A stretch of DNA of 6,337 nt from an uncultured Lachnospiraceae bacterium (GCA_900313435.1 OMRF01000005.1:1-6337); one strand, 5' to 3'. Counted from the stretch's first letter, positions 1-5,542 are shown. Translations and numbers: made by a program. The notes: generated by a model not told the origin, from the letters alone.

Positions 1-14
1 CTCTTATCTATCAT
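1..14 (-). CDS. Start of an unidentified minus-strand gene, cut by the window edge
   Basis: Only an ATG (14-12) and the codons for Ile, Asp and Lys are visible, so no product can be named. The call rests on a GAGAGG ribosome binding site (28-23 on the minus strand) 8 bases before the ATG, exactly the motif and spacing used by the MBOAT gene just upstream. The gene would follow the MBOAT gene in the same direction. In many bacteria an MBOAT acyltransferase is followed by a partner SGNH/AlgX-like or DHHW-type protein, so a partner is a reasonable guess, but nothing in these bases shows it. Confidence 0.4.
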
Positions 15-47
15 ATAATAATCCTCTCAAGTGTATCTCCCGCGATA

Positions 48-160
48 AGTGAGGCGCAACACGCAGCCTACGCAGCGGGTCCTGATCGAAAAATGACACC
101 TGATATAGTGTCCCCGCGAGTACCAGCAAGTGTTGCGCCGAACACCGTGTTGCGACTCAC
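48..160 (+). repeat. Structured inverted-repeat element, copy 1 (longer form)
   Basis: Positions 48-143 match the reverse complement of 2993-3088 with 5 mismatches and no gaps. A perfect 10-base terminal inverted repeat (GGCGCAACAC at 53-62, GTGTTGCGCC at 130-139) encloses an inner hairpin made of 75-79 with 113-117 (GCGGG/CCCGC) and, coaxially, 95-99 with 108-112 (GACAC/GTGTC). Copy 1 also has an outer inverted repeat, 49-62 with 147-160, pairing at 13 of 14 positions. This outer arm is missing from copy 2, so copy 1 may be the fuller unit. It sits between the MBOAT stop codon (165-167) and the next gene's ribosome binding site. No transposase or long ORF is present; a MITE- or REP-like element is the best description. 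Confidence 0.85.
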
Positions 161-164
161 GCTT

Positions 165-1619
165 TTAGAAAGTGTTGTACAAAAAGGCCTGGAAAGTCCC
201 CCCAGCTATCGCGATTATCGATACGATGAAACACGTCACCGCCACCGCAGCTCTCACAATATAGAACACCGGAACAGGCACTCTTCCGGTATCTCTTGCT
301 CTCACAAAGGCCTCGTCGATCTTTTTGAAAAGCGGAGTAGAGAAGAGCACAGCGAATATTATAAAGAATATGTTGTTCTTCACCGTCGTCTCTACAGTAA
401 ATGATGTAAAGCCGGCAGTAGCTGCAGTCCCTCCGAACATTCCCTTTACGGCAGTACCGAGCACTGAAAAATCAGTAAACCTGAAGAGTACCCAGCCGAA
501 GTTTATGACCAAAAGCGCATATATTCTTCCGGGGATATGAAGACCGCCCCTGTCCTTTTTGGGTGCGCCCTGTCGCTTTCTCACCGCGTTTTCTATCACT
601 ATGAACAGGAAATAATAAAGTCCCCAAAGGATGAAATTCCATCCCGCTCCATGCCAGAAGCCTGTCAAAGCCCAGACCACAAGGAGGTTTAAGGTGGTCC
701 TTGCGGTAGAGCACTTGGAACCTCCGAGGGGAATATATACATAATCCCTGAAGAAGGTGGAAAGTGAGATATGCCAGCGCCTCCAGAAATCCCTTATCGA
801 TGTTGCTGCATAAGGGAAGTTGAAGTTCTCGGGATAGTGGAAGCCACACATCGTGCCAAGAGCAATGGCCATATCGGAATATGCGGAGAAATCAAGATAG
901 AGCTGGATCGAAAACAGGATCGAACCAAGCCATATCCCGAGGGTTGGTGAATTAGCAATGTTCTCGTTCATGGGAGCAAGAGTCGACGCAAGCTGACCGC
1001 AGTAATCCGCCAGCACGGCCTTCTTAAAGAGACCTATCATGAAGCGGAAGAGACCGCTGGTTAGCGCCTCTCTCTTAACAGACCTTTTGTGAAGGTCTGT
1101 CCGCATATCCTTGTAGCGGACGATGGGTCCCTGAAGCACCTGATGGAAGGTCATGATATATGTGAGGAATATCAGAATGCTCTTCTCCGCCGGCACCTCT
1201 TCCCGGTAAACATCAGCAACATAGGATATGAGCTTGAATACATAAAAGGATATCCCAAGGGGAAGAACAATGTTGAGCGGCTCCACATTATCAAATACTT
1301 TTCCCAGATTTCCGAGGAAGAAATCAGTGTATTTGAACACACAAAGGACAGCGACAAATATAATCACTGAAAGAATGAGATAAAACTTCGCTGTGGACTT
1401 TGATTCACTGACATTCGCGCCTATGAGCCGGCCGAAAAGATATCCCAGGAGTCCCATAAAGAGTATCAGAATGAGATACTTCAGGCCCCCGAACATATAG
1501 AATATGAGCGAAAAAACAAAAAGGACTATGTTCCTTTTTCCGGTATCGGGCATTATGAGGTAAAGTATCATGAATACCGGAAGGAACAAAAGCAGAAAAA
1601 TAAGCCACGTAAACGACAT
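165..1619 (-). CDS. MBOAT-family O-acyltransferase (AlgI/DltB type)
   Basis: This is a 484-residue polytopic membrane protein of the membrane-bound O-acyltransferase family, which moves an acyl group (often acetyl or D-alanyl) across the membrane onto an exported polysaccharide or wall polymer. Family landmarks in order are LGISFYVFK near 121, LQGPIVRY near 162, the YLDFSAYSDMA stretch near 241, WRRWHISLS with His283, and TGFWHGAGW with the conserved catalytic His323. Hydrophobic segments cover most of both ends, and the length is normal for AlgI-like proteins. The ATG at 1619 follows GAGAGG by 8 bases. A promoter lies just upstream, so the gene can be expressed apart from the hicB-like gene before it. 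No dltA/C/D or alginate genes are visible, so the substrate is unknown and no symbol is given. Confidence 0.93.
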   Translation of the reverse strand: MSFTWLIFLLLFLPVFMILYLIMPDTGKRNIVLFVFSLIFYMFGGLKYLILILFMGLLGYLFGRLIGANVSESKSTAKFYLILSVIIFVAVLCVFKYTDFFLGNLGKVFDNVEPLNIVLPLGISFYVFKLISYVADVYREEVPAEKSILIFLTYIMTFHQVLQGPIVRYKDMRTDLHKRSVKREALTSGLFRFMIGLFKKAVLADYCGQLASTLAPMNENIANSPTLGIWLGSILFSIQLYLDFSAYSDMAIALGTMCGFHYPENFNFPYAATSIRDFWRRWHISLSTFFRDYVYIPLGGSKCSTARTTLNLLVVWALTGFWHGAGWNFILWGLYYFLFIVIENAVRKRQGAPKKDRGGLHIPGRIYALLVINFGWVLFRFTDFSVLGTAVKGMFGGTAATAGFTSFTVETTVKNNIFFIIFAVLFSTPLFKKIDEAFVRARDTGRVPVPVFYIVRAAVAVTCFIVSIIAIAGGTFQAFLYNTF

Positions 1620-1657
1620 ATTAAAAACCTCTCGCGAAGGTGGATTGCAACGCTACA

Positions 1658-1686
1658 ATGATAAAGTAAAAAGCTCTTTTTTTCAA
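1658..1686 (-). promoter_or_regulatory. Sigma-A type promoter for the MBOAT gene
   Basis: On the minus strand TTGAAA (1686-1681) and TATCAT (1663-1658) are separated by exactly 17 bases, giving a predicted start of transcription near 1651 and a leader of about 30 bases before the ATG. It lies in the 68-base gap after the hicB-like stop codon. The match is read by eye. Confidence 0.6.
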
Positions 1687-1687
1687 C

Positions 1688-1969
1688 CTACTCATCCCAG
1701 CCCTCGTGGAACCTGTAATGAATGCTGATGTGATATATTTCCTCTCCCTCCATTAATTTGATATCACTGTCAGCACTTACCGCGGGCAGATCCGGTTCTT
1801 CCTCCTCCTGAAGTTCGACCCTTATCCACTCATACATTGACTCCCTGGCGTCATCAAGGGCGCAATCGAGATCGCGCCCTTTAAAATCACACATCATAAG
1901 ATCCGGAAAGTATCCTTCAAAGCTTCCGTCATCTTTTTTTCTAACAACTGCAGGATAGATGAAAGTCAA
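1688..1969 (-). CDS. HicB-like small protein (orphan antitoxin-type fold)
   Basis: A 93-residue acidic protein. The opening (IYPAVVRKKDDGSFEGYFPD, residues 4-23), followed by a helix with ALDDARESM (residues 37-45), fits the HicB antitoxin fold, a degenerate RNase-H-like domain in which a Y-P-A/G-F-E/P-D strand pair precedes a helix. The C-terminus ends in an acidic linker and a YRFHEGWDE tail, with no recognisable helix-turn-helix or ribbon-helix-helix. There is no HicA toxin (a small dsRBD-like protein) next to it on either strand, so it may be a solitary regulator or a domesticated antitoxin. It starts with TTG: an in-frame TGA lies 15 bases upstream and a good ribosome binding site precedes the TTG. 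It lies 20 bases after ddh, so probably in the same transcript. Confidence 0.78.
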   Translation of the reverse strand: MTFIYPAVVRKKDDGSFEGYFPDLMMCDFKGRDLDCALDDARESMYEWIRVELQEEEEPDLPAVSADSDIKLMEGEEIYHISIHYRFHEGWDE

Positions 1970-1972
1970 AAT

Positions 1973-1980
1973 CCCTCTCC
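1973..1980 (-). promoter_or_regulatory. Ribosome binding site that fixes a TTG start
   Basis: GGAGAGGG on the minus strand; the GGAG core ends 7 bases before the TTG at 1969-1967. With the upstream in-frame TGA it leaves TTG as the only plausible start of the hicB-like gene. Confidence 0.7.
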
Positions 1981-1989
1981 TTCATTAAT

Positions 1990-2964
1990 TCACAGGAAAT
2001 GCGCCCTGAGTTCATCAGCGGAAAACGGTGAAAGATAAGCCGGTGCGATATCAAACATGGTCTTTGCTCCGATAAGGCCCTCGCTGTTCATCCGAAAAGC
2101 CGCACGGGCGGTGGCTGCGAGAACAGAGCCGGTAAATTCGGGGTTTGAGTCAAGCTTCAGCGAGAATTCTATCACGTGGTTGTTTTCGCCGGTACTCCCG
2201 GAATAGATCACAGAGCCCCCGTGGGGAAGGCCCTTGTGCTCTTCGTCGAGTTCCTCTTTTGTTATGAAATTCACTGTAGTATCGTAGTCCGAAAAATAAT
2301 TCGGCATGTTCTTTATTTCTTTCTCGATACGCGCCTTGTCAGCACCCTCTTCGACGACTACGAAGCACTCTCTTGTATGCTTCTGTCTGGTCGTAAGATT
2401 AGGGTTTTCACCGTTTCTCACTTTTTCAAGAGCCTCGGGAACAGGAACCGTATACTGCCTTGCGTCAACGACTCCCTCTATCCTCCTTATGGCATCTGAA
2501 TGACCCTGGCTCACTCCGCGACCCCAGAAGGTGTAGTCATTTCCTTCAGGAAGAACGCTTTTTGCATAAAGGCGCGCGAGTGAAAAAAGACCCGGATCCC
2601 AGCCTGCAGAGATCACCGCGGTCTTCTGGCCTCTCTTGCATGCGGAATCAACGTTTTTGAAGTGAGTCGGGATATTCGCGTGAGTATCAAAGCTGTCTAC
2701 CACGTTGAACATCTCTGCGTATTCGGGTGTCATCTTCGGAAGGTCCGTTGCCGATCCCCCGCACAAAACAAGCACATCCAGCTTGTCACGAAGGTCGGAA
2801 AGCTCGTCGGCACTAAAGACCTGGGTCCCTGAAACGGTTTTGACCGACGAAGGATCGCGGCGGGTAAATATCCCCGCAAGCTCCTCATCCTCATTTGCAA
2901 GGACCGCCTTTTCAACACCTCTCCCAAGATTTCCGTAACCGAGTATCCCAATCCTAACTTTCAT
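1990..2964 (-). CDS. ddh: meso-Diaminopimelate D-dehydrogenase
   Basis: A 324-residue cytoplasmic enzyme (EC 1.4.1.16) that makes meso-2,6-diaminopimelate by NADPH-dependent reductive amination of tetrahydrodipicolinate. This one-step branch of the lysine/DAP pathway feeds peptidoglycan and lysine synthesis. The N-terminal Rossmann motif is GILGYGNLGRG (6-16). Further family signatures are CGGSATDLP (68-76), DSFDTHANIP (90-99), ISAGWDPG (118-125), FWGRGVSQGHSDA (146-158) with the substrate-loop pattern, and LPHGG (246-250). These agree along the whole length with the Corynebacterium-type enzyme of about 320 residues. The ATG at 2964 is chosen because AGGAGGG lies 11 bases upstream and the Rossmann motif begins at once; a longer in-frame GTG at 3006 falls inside the repeat and before that binding site. 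It precedes the hicB-like gene by 20 bases. Confidence 0.96.
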   Translation of the reverse strand: MKVRIGILGYGNLGRGVEKAVLANEDEELAGIFTRRDPSSVKTVSGTQVFSADELSDLRDKLDVLVLCGGSATDLPKMTPEYAEMFNVVDSFDTHANIPTHFKNVDSACKRGQKTAVISAGWDPGLFSLARLYAKSVLPEGNDYTFWGRGVSQGHSDAIRRIEGVVDARQYTVPVPEALEKVRNGENPNLTTRQKHTRECFVVVEEGADKARIEKEIKNMPNYFSDYDTTVNFITKEELDEEHKGLPHGGSVIYSGSTGENNHVIEFSLKLDSNPEFTGSVLAATARAAFRMNSEGLIGAKTMFDIAPAYLSPFSADELRAHFL

Positions 2965-2975
2965 ATATGTATAGT

Positions 2976-2982
2976 CCCTCCT
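2976..2982 (-). promoter_or_regulatory. Ribosome binding site deciding the ddh start
   Basis: AGGAGGG on the minus strand, 11 bases before the ATG at 2964. It lies downstream of the alternative GTG at 3006, which argues against the longer reading. Confidence 0.75.
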
Positions 2983-2992
2983 ATTCTGATGG

Positions 2993-3088
2993 GTTCGGCG
3001 CAACACTTGCTGGTACTCGCGGGGACACCATATCAGGTATCATTTTGCGATCAGGGCCCGCTGCGTAGGCTGCGCGTTGCGCCTCACT
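2993..3088 (-). repeat. Structured inverted-repeat element, copy 2
   Basis: Reverse-complement copy of 48-143, 91 of 96 bases identical with no gaps (copy 1 position p corresponds to 3136-p). The terminal inverted repeat is 2997-3006 with 3074-3083 (9 of 10). The inner GCGGG/CCCGC stem is kept, and the apical stem becomes GATACC/GGTGTC. Compared with copy 1, the outer arm beyond the shared GAAC is replaced by the ddh leader. The element begins inside the stop codon of the S1 gene (TAG at 3089-3087 reads into AGTGAGG) and ends about 10 bases before the ddh ribosome binding site, so it fills the intercistronic gap. Confidence 0.88.
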
Positions 3089-3836
3089 ATTTAAGTTTCA
3101 CATTTTTCAGTAGGTCCGCAAAGGAAGTTGTAAGCTCTCCTCCCCCGTCATAGTGGGAGAGTTCTTCCATAGCTTCCTCCCTGTCCTCTTCAGCAAAATC
3201 CTTCATGGAAAGGGATATCTTTCCATCCTTTATCCCTTTCACCTTTACCCTGACCTCCTGCCCGACAGAAAGTACCTTGTCAAGGCGGTTTATCCGTTTT
3301 TCCGAAACCTCGGAAATATGAAGAAGTCCGGAAAGTCCGTCAGGAAGATCTATGAAGGCTCCGTAATCCTTGATCGAGGCTACCTTGCCAAAAAGCACCT
3401 GCCCGGTCTCAACCTTCTTCACTTTTTCTGCCTTTTCCTGCGCTGCCTTTTCCTTTAATAATTCTCTCGCGGAAAGCACCAGCTTGTTTGTCGCCTTGTC
3501 CGCAGTCACGACACGAACTGAAAGTGTCCGTCCGACATAGTTCTTCAGGTCATCCTCCTCAACATAGGATAATGAAAGGCCGGATGCGGGAATGAATGCC
3601 CTTATCCCCTCAAGCGTCGTGGTAACGCCTGCCTTTACCGCCTCCTTCACATGAACTTCAACCGGCTCGCCGCTTGACTTCAGACTGATGATCTTCGCCC
3701 AGCCTTCAGCGCCTTCGTCATCTTCCGGGGCAACTATGTCATGTACGTTGTTTATCTCCTTGAAAGGCTGCGAGAGCGCAGCCGCAAACTCTTCATTTTC
3801 GACAGTTTTTCCCTGTCCGACTTCCCTTGCTTTCAT
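3087..3836 (-). CDS. Two-domain S1 RNA-binding protein (RpsA-related)
   Basis: A 249-residue soluble protein with two OB-fold S1 domains. Domain 1 (about 56-124) carries KEAVKAGV, the IRAFIPAS signature and NKLVLSARE, resembling the second repeat of ribosomal protein S1. Domain 2 (about 142-212) is a canonical S1 fold with GQVLFGKVASIKDYGAFIDL, LSGLLHISE and ISLSMKD. A charged, helix-prone linker (about 125-140) joins them, and the tail is acidic then lysine-rich. Full S1 has four to six domains, so this is one of the short S1-like proteins common in Clostridia, likely to bind mRNA on or near the ribosome. The ATG at 3836 follows GGGAG by 6 bases. The H1-like gene's terminator lies just upstream with little room for a separate promoter. 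The stop codon overlaps repeat copy 2. Confidence 0.92.
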   Translation of the reverse strand: MKAREVGQGKTVENEEFAAALSQPFKEINNVHDIVAPEDDEGAEGWAKIISLKSSGEPVEVHVKEAVKAGVTTTLEGIRAFIPASGLSLSYVEEDDLKNYVGRTLSVRVVTADKATNKLVLSARELLKEKAAQEKAEKVKKVETGQVLFGKVASIKDYGAFIDLPDGLSGLLHISEVSEKRINRLDKVLSVGQEVRVKVKGIKDGKISLSMKDFAEEDREEAMEELSHYDGGGELTTSFADLLKNVKLK

Positions 3837-3858
3837 AAAAATCTCCCAATAATTTTTT

Positions 3859-3891
3859 AAAAAAAACGCGCACAGGGATGCCCCGTGCGCG
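3859..3891 (-). terminator. Rho-independent terminator after the H1-like gene
   Basis: On the minus strand an 11-bp GC-rich stem (3891-3881 with 3877-3867, one G-U pair) closes a three-base loop CAT and is followed by eight T (3866-3859). The stem pairs fully only as minus-strand RNA; on the plus strand the same position is an A-C mismatch and there is no T-run. It starts 17 bases after the stop codon of the H1-like gene. Confidence 0.9.
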
Positions 3892-3908
3892 AAAATGAAA
3901 AGTTGTGA

Positions 3909-4679
3909 TCACTTAAGCTTCTGCGCGAGCTTTGCGATGGGAGCGAGTGTCTTGTTCAGCTCGTTGATAGCCTTTACAAGCGCTGCGTTTGAAGATGAAG
4001 AAACGCTCCTTGCGGCGGACTTCTTTGCTGTCGTCCTTACTGCTGCTTTTCTTCCTGCAGTCTTCTTTACAGCGGTCTTCTTTGCTGCGGTTGCCTTTGC
4101 TGCAGCCGGCTTTCTTCCCCTCTTGGGTGCCGCGGTCTTTGTCGCTGCTGCTTTCACGGTCTTCTTTGCTGTGGTCTTCTTTGCCGCTACAGTCTTCTTT
4201 GCCGCTACAGCTTTCTTTGCCGTAGTCTTCTTTGCTGCTGCCTTCTTTACTGTAGCCTTCTTCTCAGTCTTTTTCGCAGCCTTCTTTGCTGTAGTCTTCT
4301 TTGCTGCAGTCTTTCTAGTTGCCTTCTTCTTTGAAGCAGTCCCGGGCTTTCTTCCGGGCTTAGGATTCTTTATCTCGCTCGGAACAGGAAGACCGTTCTT
4401 CTCAAGATAGTAAATATAATATCTCTTCAGCTCAGAATAATAAGCGGCAGCCTTCTTCTCGCTTCCGTTGTAGATCTCAACCAAAAGTGCCTTTGCGTCC
4501 TTCTCAAAGTTGTCGGATTTCATAAGCTTATCAAAGGTCTCTTTGTCCTTCAGCTTCCAGATTCCAAAAGCCTTTGATACCGCGACATTTGCGGATTTCT
4601 CGGAAACATTCTTTGTTGTAAGATACGCCTTGAACGCTTTCTTTTCATCTTCAAGCGCCAGATCAATATTTGCAGCCAA
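3909..4679 (-). CDS. Histone H1-like DNA-binding protein with an N-terminal helical domain
   Basis: A 256-residue, strongly basic protein with no cysteine and one tryptophan. Residues 1-100 form a mixed helical domain; the run from FKAYL and NVSEKSAN through YYSELKRYYIYYLEKNG recalls the SAM-like core-binding domain of tyrosine recombinases. That is a pattern impression only, and no catalytic domain follows. Residues 105-228 are a low-complexity tail of AAKKT-type repeats as in histone H1 C-termini, with two AT-hook-like GRKP motifs (PKPGRKPG at 106, PKRGRKPA at 185). The end (231-256) is a predicted amphipathic helix, ALVKAINELNKTLAPIAKL, possibly for self-association. The start is TTG at 4679, six bases after GGAGG; no in-frame ATG lies nearby. 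It has its own promoter and terminator, so it is probably monocistronic. The likely role is nucleoid compaction or gene silencing. Confidence 0.85.
   Translation of the reverse strand: MAANIDLALEDEKKAFKAYLTTKNVSEKSANVAVSKAFGIWKLKDKETFDKLMKSDNFEKDAKALLVEIYNGSEKKAAAYYSELKRYYIYYLEKNGLPVPSEIKNPKPGRKPGTASKKKATRKTAAKKTTAKKAAKKTEKKATVKKAAAKKTTAKKAVAAKKTVAAKKTTAKKTVKAAATKTAAPKRGRKPAAAKATAAKKTAVKKTAGRKAAVRTTAKKSAARSVSSSSNAALVKAINELNKTLAPIAKLAQKLK
4008..4340 (-). repeat. Low-complexity Lys/Ala/Thr codon repeat inside the H1-like gene
   Basis: The tail is built from short, imperfect tandem units encoding A-A-K-K-T/V. Some neighbours are nearly identical in DNA, for instance the 18-base unit around 4177-4212 (TCTTTGCCGCTACAG repeated on the plus strand). 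Such arrays tend to change length by slippage, so tail length probably differs between strains. Confidence 0.8.
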
Positions 4680-4685
4680 ACCACA

Positions 4686-4690
4686 CCTCC
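4686..4690 (-). promoter_or_regulatory. Ribosome binding site that fixes the TTG start of the H1-like gene
   Basis: GGAGG, six bases before TTG (4679-4677). A GTG in between is out of frame with the protein. Confidence 0.75.
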
Positions 4691-4718
4691 AAAAATTAAA
4701 TATTAAAATAATGGTTGT

Positions 4719-4747
4719 ATTCTAACCAATTCCCCCAATATGTGCAA
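4719..4747 (-). promoter_or_regulatory. Sigma-A type promoter for the H1-like gene
   Basis: On the minus strand TTGCAC (4747-4742) and TAGAAT (4724-4719) are separated by 17 bases, predicting a transcript start near 4712 and an A/T-rich leader of about 33 bases. An A/T tract directly upstream could act as an UP element. Confidence 0.7.
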
Positions 4748-4760
4748 GATAGGAAATTGC

Positions 4761-4794
4761 TTTTTTTCCAATTTTCAAAAAAAAAATTAAAAAA
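4761..4794. promoter_or_regulatory. Phased A/T tract between two divergent promoters
   Basis: T7, then AATTTTC, then A10, TT and A6 give about 34 bases that are almost pure A/T. The tract lies 14 bases upstream of the -35 of the H1-like gene and about 35 bases upstream of the plus-strand -35. It could raise transcription as an UP element and bend the DNA. It is also the kind of site an AT-hook protein prefers, so self-regulation by the H1-like protein is conceivable, but this is inference. Confidence 0.45.
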
Positions 4795-4828
4795 GTACCC
4801 AATCGTACAGATAGTATGACCAATTTGC

Positions 4829-4857
4829 TTGCAGACAAGAGAAAACAGGTTTATTCT
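4829..4857 (+). promoter_or_regulatory. Sigma-A type promoter for the membrane protein gene
   Basis: TTGCAG (4829-4834) and TATTCT (4852-4857) are 17 bases apart, predicting a start near 4864 and a leader of about 37 bases with AGGAG at 4887-4891. Confidence 0.55.
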
Positions 4858-4900
4858 GATAGATGTTACAGTAAAACAAAACGAATAGGAGAATCCCCCT

Positions 4901-5527
4901 ATGTCAATGTCCATCCCTTTTCTTGTAGTCACGATCATCACGATAGTGTTCGGAATACTGAACTGCTTTTTCGGCTATTGGTGGTTTCGGGTAGGCCTTG
5001 TGATCTGCGGTCTTCTGATAGGAGCGGTAATAGGCGCTCTTATATCAGTATTCTTTGCCCCGCAGCTCCTTTTCATTCTGATGATCGCATTTGCCATAGG
5101 ACTCGCGATCCTCTTCGGCGTACTGAAAAAGGTAGGTCTCTTTGTCCTCTGCTTTTTCGCGGGCTCCGGAATAGTCGCGATCCCGGTCTTCTCAAAGTAC
5201 ATATCCGGTTATCTTTCAAATGCAGCATCATACGCTCTTGCAAAAGCATCGGACATCTTCCCCGATCTTAATCTGACTTCGCCCCTCATCATTTCGCTCC
5301 TCATAGGGCTTGCTGTAGCGATCATCGCGGTGATCTTTGAAAAGCCGGTAGTCATCATCATCTCAGCTGTCTACGGAGGTGTCCTTCTTGCAGGCTCCGC
5401 CACGAGTATCTTCAACTTCAATGATATGACAAAGACCATCCTTTCGATCGTCCTTGCTGTGGCCGGCGTCCTCGTCCAGAGCGGTATCTTCGGAGTCATC
5501 AAAAAGAAAAACAAGGGTGCGAAATAA
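4901..5527 (+). CDS. Seven-segment membrane protein, TMEM198/DUF4203-like
   Basis: A 208-residue, almost wholly hydrophobic protein with about seven membrane segments (roughly 6-22, 29-50, 53-73, 78-97, 127-146, 148-168 and 180-199) and a short basic tail KKKNKGAK on the presumed cytoplasmic side. The opening pattern (a hydrophobic helix, then NCFFGYWWFRVGLVICGLLIG at 21-41) and the later FEKPVVIIISAVYGG (146-160) resemble the two halves of TMEM198/DUF4203 proteins, in which a G-Y/F-x-x-F-R motif and an R/K-P-x-x-I-I motif recur. Function in bacteria is not established. The ATG at 4901 is preferred over the one at 4907 because AGGAG lies 9 bases before it. The gene has its own promoter and stops 15 bases before the end of the opposing gene. 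The family call is by resemblance only. Confidence 0.85.
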   Translation: MSMSIPFLVVTIITIVFGILNCFFGYWWFRVGLVICGLLIGAVIGALISVFFAPQLLFILMIAFAIGLAILFGVLKKVGLFVLCFFAGSGIVAIPVFSKYISGYLSNAASYALAKASDIFPDLNLTSPLIISLLIGLAVAIIAVIFEKPVVIIISAVYGGVLLAGSATSIFNFNDMTKTILSIVLAVAGVLVQSGIFGVIKKKNKGAK

Positions 5528-5542
5528 GTTTCGCCGACTGCC

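Noticed and set aside
30..59. Promoter-like TTGCGC and TACACT (18-base spacer) on the minus strand at the end of copy 1
   Set aside because: The -35 match is poor and transcription would start inside the ribosome binding site of the next gene, leaving no usable leader.
93..404. Plus-strand ORF of 103 codons starting inside repeat copy 1
   Set aside because: It begins in the repeat and then runs antisense through the MBOAT gene. The copies differ at amino-acid-changing positions in this frame and the copy 2 version stops after 20 codons, so there is no sign of coding selection.
1089..1370. Plus-strand ORF of 93 codons inside the MBOAT gene
   Set aside because: It is antisense to well-conserved MBOAT motifs, has no convincing ribosome binding site and resembles no family I recognise.
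2965..3006. Longer ddh start at an in-frame GTG (14 extra residues)
   Set aside because: The extra codons lie in the repeat end and in the ribosome binding site itself; the family starts directly before the Rossmann motif, as the ATG at 2964 does.
3083..3092. Possible 5-base target duplication AATAG on both sides of copy 2
   Set aside because: AATAG occurs at the S1 end and again in the ddh leader, but it is short, offset from the shared repeat boundary, and copy 1 shows nothing equivalent.
3895..4410. Plus-strand ORF rich in Phe, Ala and Val that looks like a membrane protein
   Set aside because: It is the mirror image of the Lys/Ala codon repeats of the H1-like gene; AAG/GCA-type codons read backwards give Phe, Leu and Ala.
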